Positions 39,034 to 48,756 of a stretch of 64,000 nt of DNA are shown piece after piece. Made by a program: the position numbers and the translations under genes. The DNA lies in the NCBI RefSeq assembly GCF_000225345.1, contig NC_015977.1:1719501-1783500 (forward strand), read 5' to 3'. The notes beneath the pieces are model-generated. The model did no database searches. It saw nothing but the letters and a program-made list of their open reading frames with translations, and was not told the DNA's origin. The DNA is from Roseburia hominis A2-183 (GTDB lineage: Bacteria > Bacillota > Clostridia > Lachnospirales > Lachnospiraceae). Positions within the stretch are counted from its first letter, which is position 1, and every line of letters starts with the position of its first letter.

Positions 39034-39325
39034 CAAAAAAACTCCGTCTCCCGACATCTGCCGTAAGAGACGAAGTAACGCTACTCCGTGGTACCACTCT
39101 GCTTCGCACCGCGCTATGCGCAGGTACGCACTTATCATTCTTAACGCGAATCACACGCTCTGCCTTACACACCGCTGGCGCTGCCACTGGCTTCCGGCAA
39201 AGGACTCAAAGGCGAGTTGGGAACTTCCAAATACCGTCTCACACCACCCGGCGGCTCTCTGTCATTCTTCCGTTCTTAATGCTCCTTCTCACGGTCACAT
39301 ACTTTGATTCATTTTATGCATGAAC
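39034..39325 (-). promoter_or_regulatory. T-box riboswitch (tRNA-Leu sensing) of leuS
   Basis: The core AGAGTGGTACCACGGAG is present on the minus strand. It is followed by a terminator (ACTTCGTCTC pairing with GAGACGGAGT) and a T7 tract near 39035. Stem I has an AGAGAG GA-motif, a distal GGTGTGA loop and a likely specifier CTC (complement of 39214-39216), a leucine codon that matches the gene. Confidence 0.92.
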
Positions 39326-39332
39326 ATGATTT

Positions 39333-39360
39333 ATTTTAACATACTGGATGTATTTGTCAA
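39333..39360 (-). promoter_or_regulatory. leuS promoter
   Basis: TTGACA, 16-base spacer, TAAAAT on the minus strand, directly before the T-box leader. Confidence 0.75.
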
Positions 39361-39380
39361 CCGGATTTTGGCATCCACAT

Positions 39381-39407
39381 AAAAAAGAATCTCGCTTGCG
39401 AGATTCT
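39381..39407 (-). terminator. Hairpin with T tract between ilvC and leuS
   Basis: AGAATCTCGC (39386-39395) pairs perfectly with GCGAGATTCT (39398-39407), two-base loop, T6 on the minus strand. It could stop any minus-strand transcript from further right, but the nearest gene, ilvC, reads away from here in the same minus direction, so its client is unclear. Confidence 0.6.
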
Positions 39408-39471
39408 CCGCGCGCTCGCGTTTCGCAAAGCGATATTTTCCTTACCGCGAGCTGCGCATCCTCGCGGAGCG

Positions 39472-39541
39472 TTTTTTATTTCATAGGAAAGTTCCACTTT
39501 CACACATGAATGTATCACGGTATTTCCTATGAAATAAAAAA
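39472..39541. repeat. 19-bp inverted repeat in a stem-loop-rich gap
   Basis: TTTTTTATTTCATAGGAAA (39472-39490) is the exact inverse of 39523-39541, with a 32-base loop. It abuts the ilvC terminator on the right and GC-rich dyads (39405-39470) on the left. The 39361-39600 gap has no gene; it holds three stacked hairpin structures and resembles remnants of a small mobile or regulatory repeat. Confidence 0.6.
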
Positions 39542-39580
39542 TCTGCCGCCGGAAGCACTTCGCACTCCATGCGGCAGATT
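39534..39580 (-). terminator. ilvC terminator
   Basis: AATCTGCCGC (39540-39549) pairs with GCGGCAGATT (39571-39580); the stem is followed by T6 on the minus strand. Confidence 0.8.
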
Positions 39581-39619
39581 CTCTATTCTTTTTGCGGATT
39601 CATTCTCCGCTCTTAGCTC

Positions 39620-40660
<1,041 letters not shown>

Positions 40661-40715
40661 TTATACATAGCAGCAGCATCTGTGATGTCTGCCGCTCGTT
40701 CACAATTAGTATGTA

Positions 40716-41240
40716 TTACAAACTCTGCAGATGTCCGTTTTCGTCGATCATCTTCACATCGGCAGTTCCTCTGGACAGACCGGTACTTCCCGTTCTTGCC
40801 AGTTCCAGGATCTCATACCCCTGCAGCAGATCCAGAAATGCTTCCAGCTTATCCTGATGCCCGGTAAGCTCAATCACCATGGAATCGTGTGTCACATCGA
40901 CAATCTTGCCGTGGAAAATCTCCGTCACATTTAAAATCGGCTGGCGTTCCGTATCTCTGGCGCGTATCTTGACCATAATCAGCTCGCGCGTCACAGACGA
41001 GCCCGGCTCCAGCTTCTTAATGTCAACCACATCCTCAAGCTTGGCAAGCTGCTTTTCAATCTGCTCTAAAATCTGTTCATCCCCGCTCGCCACAATCGTA
41101 ATCCGCGTATAGCGCGGATCCGCTGTCACTCCCGAGGAAAAACTGTCAATGTTGTAGCCTCTGCGGCTGAACAGCCCCGAAATATGACTCGTCACACCCG
41201 GATTATTCTCGACCAGAAGCGATAATACCTGTCTTCTCAT
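40716..41240 (-). CDS. ilvN: Acetolactate synthase small (regulatory) subunit
   Basis: Regulatory subunit conferring valine feedback on acetolactate synthase. The 174-aa protein has an N-terminal ACT domain (VLSLLVENNPGVTSHISGLFSRRGYNIDS) and the conserved C-terminal domain (GHQDKLEAFLDLLQGYEILELARTG). The catalytic subunit ilvB is not adjacent, which is unusual but known in Clostridia. First gene of ilvN-ilvC. Confidence 0.94.
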   Translation of the reverse strand: MRRQVLSLLVENNPGVTSHISGLFSRRGYNIDSFSSGVTADPRYTRITIVASGDEQILEQIEKQLAKLEDVVDIKKLEPGSSVTRELIMVKIRARDTERQPILNVTEIFHGKIVDVTHDSMVIELTGHQDKLEAFLDLLQGYEILELARTGSTGLSRGTADVKMIDENGHLQSL

Positions 41241-41290
41241 TTAAGAAAACCTTCCTTACTATCTGAAATTACACATCACACTTACCATTG

Positions 41291-41320
41291 ATAATAACAA
41301 TGTACATTTTTTTTTGTCAA
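41291..41320 (-). promoter_or_regulatory. ilvN-ilvC promoter
   Basis: TTGACA, 18-base spacer containing AATGTACA, TATTAT on the minus strand. The same AATGTACA word lies in the thrC promoter spacer. Confidence 0.7.
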
Positions 41321-41330
41321 TATCCGAACA

Positions 41331-41359
41331 AAAAATGGGTATACCTATTAGGAATACCC
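41331..41359 (-). terminator. Terminator of the 61-aa membrane protein gene
   Basis: GGGTATACCT (41337-41346) pairs with AGGAATACCC (41350-41359) with one mismatch, then ATTTTTT on the minus strand. Confidence 0.7.
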
Positions 41360-41367
41360 AAAATAAC

Positions 41368-41553
41368 TTAAAAACTTCTCAATACTTCCGTAATCATCCA
41401 GATAACCGCTGCCGCAGTCAGCCATCCCCCAATCGTGCGGGTGCGCTTCTCGGTCTCCGGCTTACCCCGGTCATCTTTTCTTGTACATGCCCCGGGAGCT
41501 GCCACCATGAGCAGCCCCGTGAGTAAAAGAACCATTTGTATCAAACGCATCAT
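41368..41553 (-). CDS. Small two-helix membrane protein, 61 aa
   Basis: Two hydrophobic segments (residues about 5-20 and 43-58) flank a charged loop (TRKDDRGKPETEKRTRT). The start has GGGAG 6 bases upstream, and a terminator follows 8 bases after the stop, which supports a real gene. I do not recognise the family. It lies downstream of the YhgE operon on the same strand. Confidence 0.6.
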   Translation of the reverse strand: MMRLIQMVLLLTGLLMVAAPGACTRKDDRGKPETEKRTRTIGGWLTAAAVIWMITEVLRSF

Positions 41554-41647
41554 AATCTGCTCCCTGTTGCTATATCATCTTCTTCGCGCTGCTTTTTGCG
41601 CATCTGAAGTTCCGCAGGAACTTCTAATATGAACTCGTCAGAGTTCA

Positions 41648-43795
41648 TTATATCATAACTCCGGATCCCTCTTTGTTCTTCTCGATAATATGATTGAGTT
41701 TGCGGAACGGAATTGCCACTACAAGTCCGATAAACAGTGAAATCAATACATAGATACCGAGCGCTCCGAGATCCTTCCAGTAATCCATCTTATAAAGTCC
41801 GCCGATCGTCTCCCTCATGGCATTCATGCCGTACGGGAACGGCAGATACTTATAGAGCATCTGGTATACCTTCGGCAGCGTCTCAATCGGGAACGTCCCG
41901 CCGGCACCGGCTACCTGGATTACCATGACCACAATCGCTAGCGCCTCACCGACATTGCCGAATGCCACGGTCAGTGAGTAAATAAACAGGGTAAATACCA
42001 GGCTCGCCACAGCGCCTGCCAGCCAGAATAATACCGGGTGATGGCACTGGATTTTAATATAAAACAGGTTGCCCAGAACCGTTAAAAGCGTCTGTGTCTG
42101 CCCCACCAGGAAAAAGATCATGTATCTTCCGAAATACTCCTGGTACGGCTTCACATTTTCGACGCCCTCAACCGGATGCACCTTCACGTGGATGATCGCA
42201 ACCAGAATCAGCGCTCCTACCCAGAGAGCGAGGATCGTGTAGAACGGAGACATCGCCGAGCCGTAGTTTTCAATCTCATAGATACCGACCGTCTCCAGAT
42301 TTACCGGGGAAGAAATAAAGGCTCCCAGCTCCTCCGGATTACTCTTTACGATTTCAAGCAGCTCCTGATACTGGTCATTCTGCTGTAAGCTTACCAGATC
42401 CGCCGTGACGCTGTTTAGCTTGGCGAGAAGCTCCTGCGCCATGGACAGTGATCCGCCAAGGCTGTTGCTTCCACGCTCAAGCGTGCTTTGATAATCGGAA
42501 AGTGCATTCTCCACACCGTTAAAATCGGCATCTACGCCGTCTAAAATACCCGCTGCGGCAATCATGGATTGCTGCATGGAGCTCATTGTGTTCTCTAACT
42601 TCGGCTTGACATTGTAAGCAAAATCATTGCGCAGTCCATCGACCGCTTTCTGGCAGTTTGCAATCTCCGTCACAATTTTATTACTGAGATTCCTTACCGT
42701 CTCCATCGATGTATCGGCATTGTTCTCCAGCGCTGTCAGGTCCGCAGTGATGATATCCAACTGCGTGCGGATTGCATTGATCTGCGCCTGCATATCCTCC
42801 GGCGCCGTATCCTCCCACCCGGATACCGAAGTATCAAACAGCTGCCTCACGTATGGCATCATCGCCGATAAGCCCTGTACCGTGACAGAAGTGCCCTGGG
42901 AATACTCCGAGAGACGGTTTAACGCATTGGTAATGACGGACGACACATTATTTAACGAATCGTTCATCATGTCAAAGCTGTACGACACCATATCCGCCGT
43001 CGAACTCACCGTGCTGTTGCCCGCAACCAGCAGACTCTCCATGCTGTTGATGGATGCCTGACCGTTGGAAACCATGTTGTTCACATTCGGAAGCATGGTC
43101 TGACTCGCCTCCACAATACTCTGGGCGGAATTCATAATGCTGACAAACGAGTTCAATATATTGATGTAACTCTGTAGGTCGCTGCTTAAATTATTGAGTC
43201 TTACCAGAACACTCTCCGCCGGATCGGAATCTTCCGCATCCACATCTGAGAGGGCGTTCGTCACCTTCATCGTGGTCTCTGCAAGGGTACTCACCACCGT
43301 GCTGTTTACCTGCTCCTGCACAGCCGTCTTGGCCTTCTGTGTGATCTTGGAGGCAATGGCGTTTTTCTTGGCATTCTCATAATAGATAATATCCGGATGA
43401 TCCACCTCTCCGCCGAGGAAACTGATCATATCTTCCGTAAAATTCTCCGGGATGATGAGCGCCGCATAATAACTTCCATCATAGACGCCGTCGATCGCCT
43501 CATCGGTCGTATCCGTAAACACCCAGCCCATCGTCGTGTTCGACTCAAGCGCAGAGATGACACTGCTTCCAACATTTACACTGTTCCCTAAAATTGTGAC
43601 TCCCTCGTCGTCCGACGCCACCGCGATCTTAAGATTTCTGGTTGCGGACGGTCCGTACGGATCCCAGTTTGACAAAATATTAAACCATGCATACAAAGAC
43701 GGCAGAATACAGAGTCCCAGGATCACAACGACAGCCACCACGTTGGTGCTGATGCGCTTGACATCGGCGAAAAAAATCTTAAATATATTACGCAT
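41648..43795 (-). CDS. YhgE/Pip-domain membrane protein (second copy)
   Basis: A 715-aa protein of the YhgE/Pip (phage infection protein) family. One membrane segment near the N-terminus (residues about 18-38, with SLYAWFNILSNWDPYG) leads to a long extracellular helical region (residues about 60-520) rich in Asn/Ser/Thr. A C-terminal block of five or so membrane segments follows, in the ABC-2-like fold (ALWVGALILVAIIHV, SLVFTLFIYSLTVAFGNVGEALAIVVMVIQVAGAGGTFPIETLP). Relatives are associated with type VII secretion or act as phage receptors. It overlaps the small upstream gene by 8 bases. Confidence 0.87.
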   Translation of the reverse strand: MRNIFKIFFADVKRISTNVVAVVVILGLCILPSLYAWFNILSNWDPYGPSATRNLKIAVASDDEGVTILGNSVNVGSSVISALESNTTMGWVFTDTTDEAIDGVYDGSYYAALIIPENFTEDMISFLGGEVDHPDIIYYENAKKNAIASKITQKAKTAVQEQVNSTVVSTLAETTMKVTNALSDVDAEDSDPAESVLVRLNNLSSDLQSYINILNSFVSIMNSAQSIVEASQTMLPNVNNMVSNGQASINSMESLLVAGNSTVSSTADMVSYSFDMMNDSLNNVSSVITNALNRLSEYSQGTSVTVQGLSAMMPYVRQLFDTSVSGWEDTAPEDMQAQINAIRTQLDIITADLTALENNADTSMETVRNLSNKIVTEIANCQKAVDGLRNDFAYNVKPKLENTMSSMQQSMIAAAGILDGVDADFNGVENALSDYQSTLERGSNSLGGSLSMAQELLAKLNSVTADLVSLQQNDQYQELLEIVKSNPEELGAFISSPVNLETVGIYEIENYGSAMSPFYTILALWVGALILVAIIHVKVHPVEGVENVKPYQEYFGRYMIFFLVGQTQTLLTVLGNLFYIKIQCHHPVLFWLAGAVASLVFTLFIYSLTVAFGNVGEALAIVVMVIQVAGAGGTFPIETLPKVYQMLYKYLPFPYGMNAMRETIGGLYKMDYWKDLGALGIYVLISLFIGLVVAIPFRKLNHIIEKNKEGSGVMI

Positions 43796-44372
43796 TCTCC
43801 TTCACCTCCGTGTCCGCATCTTTCTGTGCATCTGCATCTTCCACAGCCTGTGCATCCGCATCTTTCTGTGCATCTGCATCTTCTACAGCCTGTGCATCCG
43901 CATCCTTTTGTTTCTCTGTCTCTTCCGCAGTCTGTGCCTTTTCCACAGTCTGCGTTTCTTCCCCGGATGCCTTAGTCTCAATCAGCCGGGTCTCCGCCTC
44001 TGAGTTTAATCCGTCGTCAATCCTCTGAATCACATTTCTGAGATTTCCCGGAACATTATCAATCTCCAGTCCGATGAGGGAATCCACGCGTGTCCCCTCG
44101 TCGTTGATCTCGCTTAACTTTTCCTGAAGGTTATAGTCCATATACTCCACCAGAATCAGATAGGCTGCCAGCAAAAACAGCGATACAATCCACAGAATCA
44201 GAAACACAACCTTATTGCTCTCTGTCCAGAACAGAAGGAACAGGAAGATCAACGGAATAATAATAATACACTTTAAACCGATACTGATTCTCTTTTGATT
44301 CTTCTCGTGAATCTTGCGCTCATACGTCACGAGCATCTCATACATCTGTTCGTATTTTTCTTTCTTTTCCAT
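43788..44372 (-). CDS. Membrane protein with acidic tandem-repeat tail
   Basis: A 194-aa protein between two YhgE genes. A coiled-coil-like N-terminus (YEQMYEMLVTYERKIHEKNQ) is followed by two membrane segments (residues about 32-72) and a cytoplasmic helix. The tail is built from a 14-residue repeat (EDADAQKDADAQAV). I chose ATG 44372, with GGGAG 5 bases upstream. It ends inside the next YhgE start, so translation is coupled. The family is unknown to me; the position suggests a partner of the YhgE pair. Confidence 0.7.
   Translation of the reverse strand: MEKKEKYEQMYEMLVTYERKIHEKNQKRISIGLKCIIIIPLIFLFLLFWTESNKVVFLILWIVSLFLLAAYLILVEYMDYNLQEKLSEINDEGTRVDSLIGLEIDNVPGNLRNVIQRIDDGLNSEAETRLIETKASGEETQTVEKAQTAEETEKQKDADAQAVEDADAQKDADAQAVEDADAQKDADTEVKENA
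43804..43905 (-). repeat. 42-bp tandem repeat inside the 194-aa gene
   Basis: About 2.4 copies of a 42-base unit containing CTTTCTGTGCATCTGCATCT, in frame (14 codons), encode the acidic EDADAQKDADAQAV tail. Confidence 0.8.
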
Positions 44373-44387
44373 AAAATCTCCCATTTC

Positions 44388-46709
44388 CTACATCATTTCC
44401 GTATCTTCCATACGCTTTTCTACAAAATGATTGATCTTCACAAACGGAAGCCGGATCACAAGACCAATCAGAAGCGCCGCCACCGCAAAAAGCAGCAGTT
44501 CTCCCAGATACTTCATATAATCGCTTCCGTACATACCGCCAATCGTCTCACGCATTGCGTTGATGGCATACGGGAACGGGAAGAAGATATAAATCTTCTG
44601 ATAAATCTCCGGAAGCGTCTCAATCGGGTACGTTCCGCCGGAACCTGCAATCTGGATAACCATGACTACGACCGCCGCCGCCTTGCCGACGTCGCCGAAA
44701 GCCAGCGCCATCGCATAGATAAACAGCGTAAAGGTAAAGCTTGCCAGTGCTGCCGTCAGCCAGAATAAGCCCGGATAGAGGATCTGGCAGTGGAGCAGAT
44801 AAATATCTCCCAGAACAATAATCGCCGCCTGGATCTGCCCACACACAAAGAACAGCAGATATCTTCCGAAGAACAACTGATAGGACTTCGGGTTGGAAAG
44901 CCCTGCGGTATCCGGCTTCACTTTGATCAGTGCCACCAGAATCGTTCCTCCTACCCAGAGGGCAAGCACGGAATAGAACGGCGTCATCGCCGATCCGTAA
45001 TTTGCAATCGCGTAGATCTCCTGTGTCGTCACCTGTACCGGTTCTGCAAAGAAGGCGCCGTAATCCTCCGGATCACCCTGCAAAAACTTCAGCAGTGCAT
45101 CTACTTTTTCATCATCTTCCGCACTCTCCAACCGTTTGATCAGTTCCGTCAGCTTTGTGCTCACATTGTCAATCACGGTCTGGATCTGCTCAAGGCTCTC
45201 CGTCGTGTCACTGACCGTTGTCTGAATTCCGTCAAACACCACGCCCATATCATTTACTGCGGTATTTAAGTTATCCAGAAGCTTTGTCACATTGCCGAGC
45301 ATCTGCGATACACTGTTTAACACTCCGTCCATCTGCGGAACAAGACTGTTGGTATACATATTCTTCAGATTGGTGATCGACTCGCTGCAGTTGTTTAACA
45401 CCTGTGTCACGCTTGCCACAGATCTGTTCACCATATCCGCAACAATCTGACCGGAGCCGTCTGTACCACCGCCCTGCTGGAGCAAAGCATTTAATGCATT
45501 CTGAATATCCTCAGCACCATTGTTCATGCTGTTTAAGGTATTTAAGATCTCCTGAATCTGCTGATTCACCTCATCGGACACGATCGAATCTATGGAACCG
45601 CTCCCCTCCGTGGAGCCTGTTCCTTCTGTGGAGCCTGTTCCTTCTGTGGAACCTGTATCCTCCGTGGAGCCTGTTCCTTCCGTGGAGCCTGTGCCCTCCG
45701 TGGAGCCTGTGGTTCCCGATGAATTTGCCGCCTGATCTGCCAGACTCTTCTTCAACTGGTTTAACTGTCGGATCAGTTCCGCCGTATCGGTTGCCGTCTT
45801 GTTCAGATTGTCTGCCGTAGACTGCGCATTCTGCGCCAGGTTCGCGTTGTTGATATCCGTTGTGATGGAATTGATCGAATGATTGATGCCATCCAGTGTC
45901 GTCTGCACATTGCTGCTGAAATTCTCCAGTGAAGTTTTCGTGGAATTCAGATTGCTCTGCGAATTCTGGAAACTCTTCTCGCCATTCTGAATCTGGCTGC
46001 TGAGCTTCGGCAGTTCTCCGTCTGCGGTTTTGATCTCTGCCTCCAGCACTGCATTCGCCGAAATAAACTCATCAATCATATCACTGTAACCGATCAGATT
46101 GTTGTTCAGGTTGGTCAGTTTGCCCTCAAATTCGCTGAACACATCCTGATTCTCCATCTCAGAGGACAGTTCGTTCGTCTGTGTAAAAATGGTACTTGCA
46201 ACCACCTCGATAAACTTCTCGTTGATGCTCTGCTTTACCGTCGATACAGCGGTATCCGTAATCTTGGTTGCAACCGCATTCCGTTTTTCATTCTCATAAT
46301 ATGTGATCGTCGGATTCTTAAAGTTCTCCTTGAACACATTATACATACTGTATGTAAAGCTATCGCTGATGATGACAGCCGCGTAGTAATCTCCGTTCCT
46401 GACACCTTCAAGTGCGGCATCCGAATCCTCAAGGAACACCCATCCGATCTTGGTATTCTCCTTCAGTTCCTCCACAACTTCATTGCCCATGTTCTCTGTC
46501 GTTCCATCCGAAAGGGTGTATCCTTTATCCTCCGACACGACCGCAATCTTGATATTGGAAGTATTCGCATAAGGATCCCAGTTTGAATAGATGTTAAACC
46601 ATGCATACAGCGATGGAATGACACAGAGTCCCAGCGCAATAATCATTGCGAATGGATTCTTCACCAGTCCCTTAATGTCTTTTGCAAAAATACGCCATAT
46701 ATTCTTCAT
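44388..46709 (-). CDS. YhgE/Pip-domain membrane protein (first copy)
   Basis: A 773-aa paralogue of the other YhgE protein with the same plan: N-terminal membrane segment with LYAWFNIYSNWDPYANTSN, a long extracellular coiled region, and a C-terminal membrane block (ALWVGGTILVALIKV, SFTFTLFIYAMALAFGDVGKAAAVVVMVIQIAGSGGTYPIETLP). It differs by a Gly-Ser-Thr-Glu repeat at residues about 333-370 in the extracellular part. First gene of the three-gene unit. The ribosome site before 46709 is weak. The two proteins may form a heteromeric complex; that is inference. Confidence 0.87.
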   Translation of the reverse strand: MKNIWRIFAKDIKGLVKNPFAMIIALGLCVIPSLYAWFNIYSNWDPYANTSNIKIAVVSEDKGYTLSDGTTENMGNEVVEELKENTKIGWVFLEDSDAALEGVRNGDYYAAVIISDSFTYSMYNVFKENFKNPTITYYENEKRNAVATKITDTAVSTVKQSINEKFIEVVASTIFTQTNELSSEMENQDVFSEFEGKLTNLNNNLIGYSDMIDEFISANAVLEAEIKTADGELPKLSSQIQNGEKSFQNSQSNLNSTKTSLENFSSNVQTTLDGINHSINSITTDINNANLAQNAQSTADNLNKTATDTAELIRQLNQLKKSLADQAANSSGTTGSTEGTGSTEGTGSTEDTGSTEGTGSTEGTGSTEGSGSIDSIVSDEVNQQIQEILNTLNSMNNGAEDIQNALNALLQQGGGTDGSGQIVADMVNRSVASVTQVLNNCSESITNLKNMYTNSLVPQMDGVLNSVSQMLGNVTKLLDNLNTAVNDMGVVFDGIQTTVSDTTESLEQIQTVIDNVSTKLTELIKRLESAEDDEKVDALLKFLQGDPEDYGAFFAEPVQVTTQEIYAIANYGSAMTPFYSVLALWVGGTILVALIKVKPDTAGLSNPKSYQLFFGRYLLFFVCGQIQAAIIVLGDIYLLHCQILYPGLFWLTAALASFTFTLFIYAMALAFGDVGKAAAVVVMVIQIAGSGGTYPIETLPEIYQKIYIFFPFPYAINAMRETIGGMYGSDYMKYLGELLLFAVAALLIGLVIRLPFVKINHFVEKRMEDTEMM
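45604..45712 (-). repeat. 18-bp tandem repeat encoding GSTEGT units
   Basis: About six in-frame copies of an 18-base unit (TCCGTGGAGCCTGTTCCT and variants) encode GSTEGT in the extracellular part of the first YhgE protein. It is the sort of tract that varies in copy number between strains. Confidence 0.85.
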
Positions 46710-46852
46710 ATAAATATTCCCGTTTCCCTTTCGTAGTTCCCTTTGCGTTCAAAAATCGCTAATATTATACCGTATATTGCTGTAAATTGGAACATACAAA
46801 ATTCAGATGCTGTATAATACCGATACCAAAAAATCCTGCTTTCCTGTTACAT

Positions 46853-46897
46853 AAAAAAACCTATCTCATATGGGTTGTCCCACATACGAGATAGGTT
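46853..46897 (-). terminator. Terminator of the infC-rpmI-rplT operon
   Basis: AACCTATCTC (46859-46868) pairs with GAGATAGGTT (46888-46897), continued by an inner stem, then T7 on the minus strand. Confidence 0.85.
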
Positions 46898-46911
46898 CTG
46901 TCTGCTGTTCC

Positions 46912-47268
46912 TTAAGCTACCTTGCTCTTAGCCAGCTCTGCCAGTGCTGCAAATCCCTGTGCGTCGTTTACAGCCATCTCTGCTAACATCTTGCGGTTGA
47001 TGTCCACACCAGCTACCTTTAATCCGTGCATCATCTGGCTGTAAGAAATACCATTCATTCTTGCAGCTGCGTTGATACGTGCGATCCATAACTGACGGAA
47101 CTGTCTCTTCTTCTCTTTTCTGCCTGCATAAGAACTTGTTAAGGCTCTCATGACAGACTGCTTTGCTACACGATACTGCTTGGAACGTGCGCCTCTGTAA
47201 CCCTTTGCTAATTTTAATGTTCTATTATGCTTTTTCTTAGCGCCTAATCCGCCTTTTACTCTTGCCAT
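46912..47268 (-). CDS. rplT: Ribosomal protein L20
   Basis: Large-subunit protein that binds 23S rRNA early in assembly and represses its own operon. The 118-aa sequence is standard ([21 protein letters not shown] start, [20 protein letters not shown]). Last gene of infC-rpmI-rplT. Confidence 0.98.
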   Translation of the reverse strand: MARVKGGLGAKKKHNRTLKLAKGYRGARSKQYRVAKQSVMRALTSSYAGRKEKKRQFRQLWIARINAAARMNGISYSQMMHGLKVAGVDINRKMLAEMAVNDAQGFAALAELAKSKVA

Positions 47269-47292
47269 TTTGCATTCCTCCTTAACTTATTC

Positions 47293-47490
47293 CTATAAAT
47301 ATGGTAAAATCTTCTTCATGTTCTTAACGTTTGTTGCATCGGTCATTGCCGGCTTACGAAGATTTCTCTTGTTCTTGGTTGTCTTCTTGGTTAAGATATG
47401 TCTCTTGTAAGCTTTATTTCTTTTTAACTTTCCTGTTCCTGTTACTTTGAAACGTTTTGCAGCTGCTCTGCTGGTTTTCATTTTTGGCAT
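47293..47490 (-). CDS. rpmI: Ribosomal protein L35
   Basis: A 65-aa very basic ribosomal protein ([20 protein letters not shown]). Middle gene of the IF3 operon, 17 bases after infC and 24 before rplT. Confidence 0.98.
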   Translation of the reverse strand: MPKMKTSRAAAKRFKVTGTGKLKRNKAYKRHILTKKTTKNKRNLRKPAMTDATNVKNMKKILPYL

Positions 47491-47507
47491 GATATGTTCC
47501 TCCTTAA

Positions 47508-48017
47508 TTATGATTTTTTCTCTGCCAACACCATGCTGATGCTTCTACCTTCAACTTTTGGTGCTTTTTCCACTACTGCTATTTCGCCGAGGCTTGCGGC
47601 AAAATCATCCAAAATGTGCTTGCTCGCATTCATATGAGCCATCTCACGTCCACGGAAGCGCAATGTGATCTTCACCTTGTCTCCCTTGCTAAGGAACTTC
47701 TTCGCAGCGTTCATTTTGGTGTTCAAATCGTTTGAATCGATATTTGGCGACAAGCGAATCTCTTTGATCTCAACCACTTTCTGCTTCTTTCTGGCTTCCT
47801 TTTCCTTGCGTGCCAGTTCATATCTGTACTTGCCGTAGTCGATAATCTTGCATACAGGTGGCTTTGCGGTTGGAGCAATCTTCACCAGATCAAGCTCTGC
47901 CTCTTCCGCCAGCTTCATTGCTTCGCGTGCTGACATAATGCCAAGCTGTTCTCCGTTCTCTCCGATCAGACGAATCTCCTTGTCTCTGATCTGTTCGTTA
48001 ATCATTAACTCGCTAAT
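47508..48017 (-). CDS. infC: Translation initiation factor IF-3 with probable AUU start
   Basis: Prevents premature subunit joining and proofreads the start codon. The 169-aa protein has the N-domain ([24 protein letters not shown]) and C-domain ([27 protein letters not shown]) separated by a lysine-rich linker. No ATG fits the GGAGG at the right distance: the nearest, at 48005, lies over 20 bases downstream. An ATT codon at 48015-48017 is 9 bases after GGAGG and aligns with the IF3 N-terminus ([12 protein letters not shown]), as in other bacteria where AUU allows IF3 to repress itself. The TTG at 48062 would place the ribosome site inside the gene. Confidence 0.9.
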   Translation of the reverse strand: MSELMINEQIRDKEIRLIGENGEQLGIMSAREAMKLAEEAELDLVKIAPTAKPPVCKIIDYGKYRYELARKEKEARKKQKVVEIKEIRLSPNIDSNDLNTKMNAAKKFLSKGDKVKITLRFRGREMAHMNASKHILDDFAASLGEIAVVEKAPKVEGRSISMVLAEKKS

Positions 48018-48021
48018 GGTA

Positions 48022-48175
48022 TCGTACCTCCAAATAAAAAAGTGGATAGGCAGACTATCCACTAAACATTCAAACCCGGAACATGATATGTTCGCAATAC
48101 TTTGAAATATGAACCATGAGTCACGTATTTGTGCTCCGGTGAGAGTGGATACTCTACTTTGTTTTCTAACAACTA
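48022..48175 (-). promoter_or_regulatory. infC leader with attenuator (L20-leader type)
   Basis: A perfect 9-bp hairpin AGTGGATAG/CTATCCACT (48041-48063) followed by T6 lies just before the infC ribosome site. An upstream segment reading TATCCACT on the minus strand (48144-48151) can pair with the first arm of that hairpin, giving a competing antiterminator. This is the layout of L20-regulated leaders in low-GC Firmicutes. Confidence 0.75.
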
Positions 48176-48179
48176 TTTA

Positions 48180-48208
48180 AATCTATCACACACACGTATC
48201 CGTGTCAA
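48180..48208 (-). promoter_or_regulatory. infC operon promoter
   Basis: TTGACA, 17-base spacer, TAGATT on the minus strand, upstream of the attenuated leader. Confidence 0.65.
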
Positions 48209-48218
48209 GTGTTTTTTA

Positions 48219-48671
48219 TTATTTGTCGCTGGTGTTGTCGCTGATCATCTTGCGGATCGCCGCCTGCTCCTCCTGTGATACCAGACTCTTGACATCAAGC
48301 ATCACAATCAGCTCCTTCTGACAGGAAGCCACATCATTAAAACAGCACTGCTGTCCGCTCATCAGTGTCGGCATCGGAAGCACTCTGGAATCTTCCACGT
48401 CCACAATTTCCTTTACCTTTTCCACCTCAAGTGCCAGCTTCATGCCGCCCACATTGACAACCACAAGGTTGTCCACCGCAATGTTCCCCAGTCCAAATCT
48501 GGATGCAAGGGAAAACACCGGCAGGATCTCTCCGTGAAGGCGGATGATGCCTCTGATATTGGCAGGAGAAGTCGGTACAACCACGACATTCATCTTACTC
48601 TCAATGGATTCCACGTTCTCAAGTGATATTCCATAATCCATTCCCGTTAATGTAAATGTCAGCAGCTGCAT
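48219..48671 (-). CDS. cheW: CheW-like chemotaxis coupling protein
   Basis: Couples receptors to CheA. The 150-aa protein is a single CheW domain (QLLTFTLTGMDYGISLENVESI, VPTSPANIRGIIRLHGEILPVFSLASRFGL, ALEVEKVKEIVDVED). I chose ATG 48671 with GGGGGAA upstream. It follows the chemoreceptor gene in the same operon, separated by 85 bases. A dedicated CheW beside a receptor suggests a specialised signalling unit. A CheV without its receiver domain is the alternative reading. Confidence 0.88.
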   Translation of the reverse strand: MQLLTFTLTGMDYGISLENVESIESKMNVVVVPTSPANIRGIIRLHGEILPVFSLASRFGLGNIAVDNLVVVNVGGMKLALEVEKVKEIVDVEDSRVLPMPTLMSGQQCCFNDVASCQKELIVMLDVKSLVSQEEQAAIRKMISDNTSDK

Positions 48672-48756
48672 GTGACTTCCCCCCTGTTCTGAAACTTTTC
48701 TTCTTGCTATTATATCCCTTTTCTTTCGGTTCGGCAACCGCAGAATCTGTCAATTT

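Noticed and set aside
43804..43905. Tandem repeats as a CRISPR-like array
   Set aside because: Units are contiguous, in frame and without unique spacers; they are coding minisatellites. The same applies to 45604-45712 and 22860-23030.
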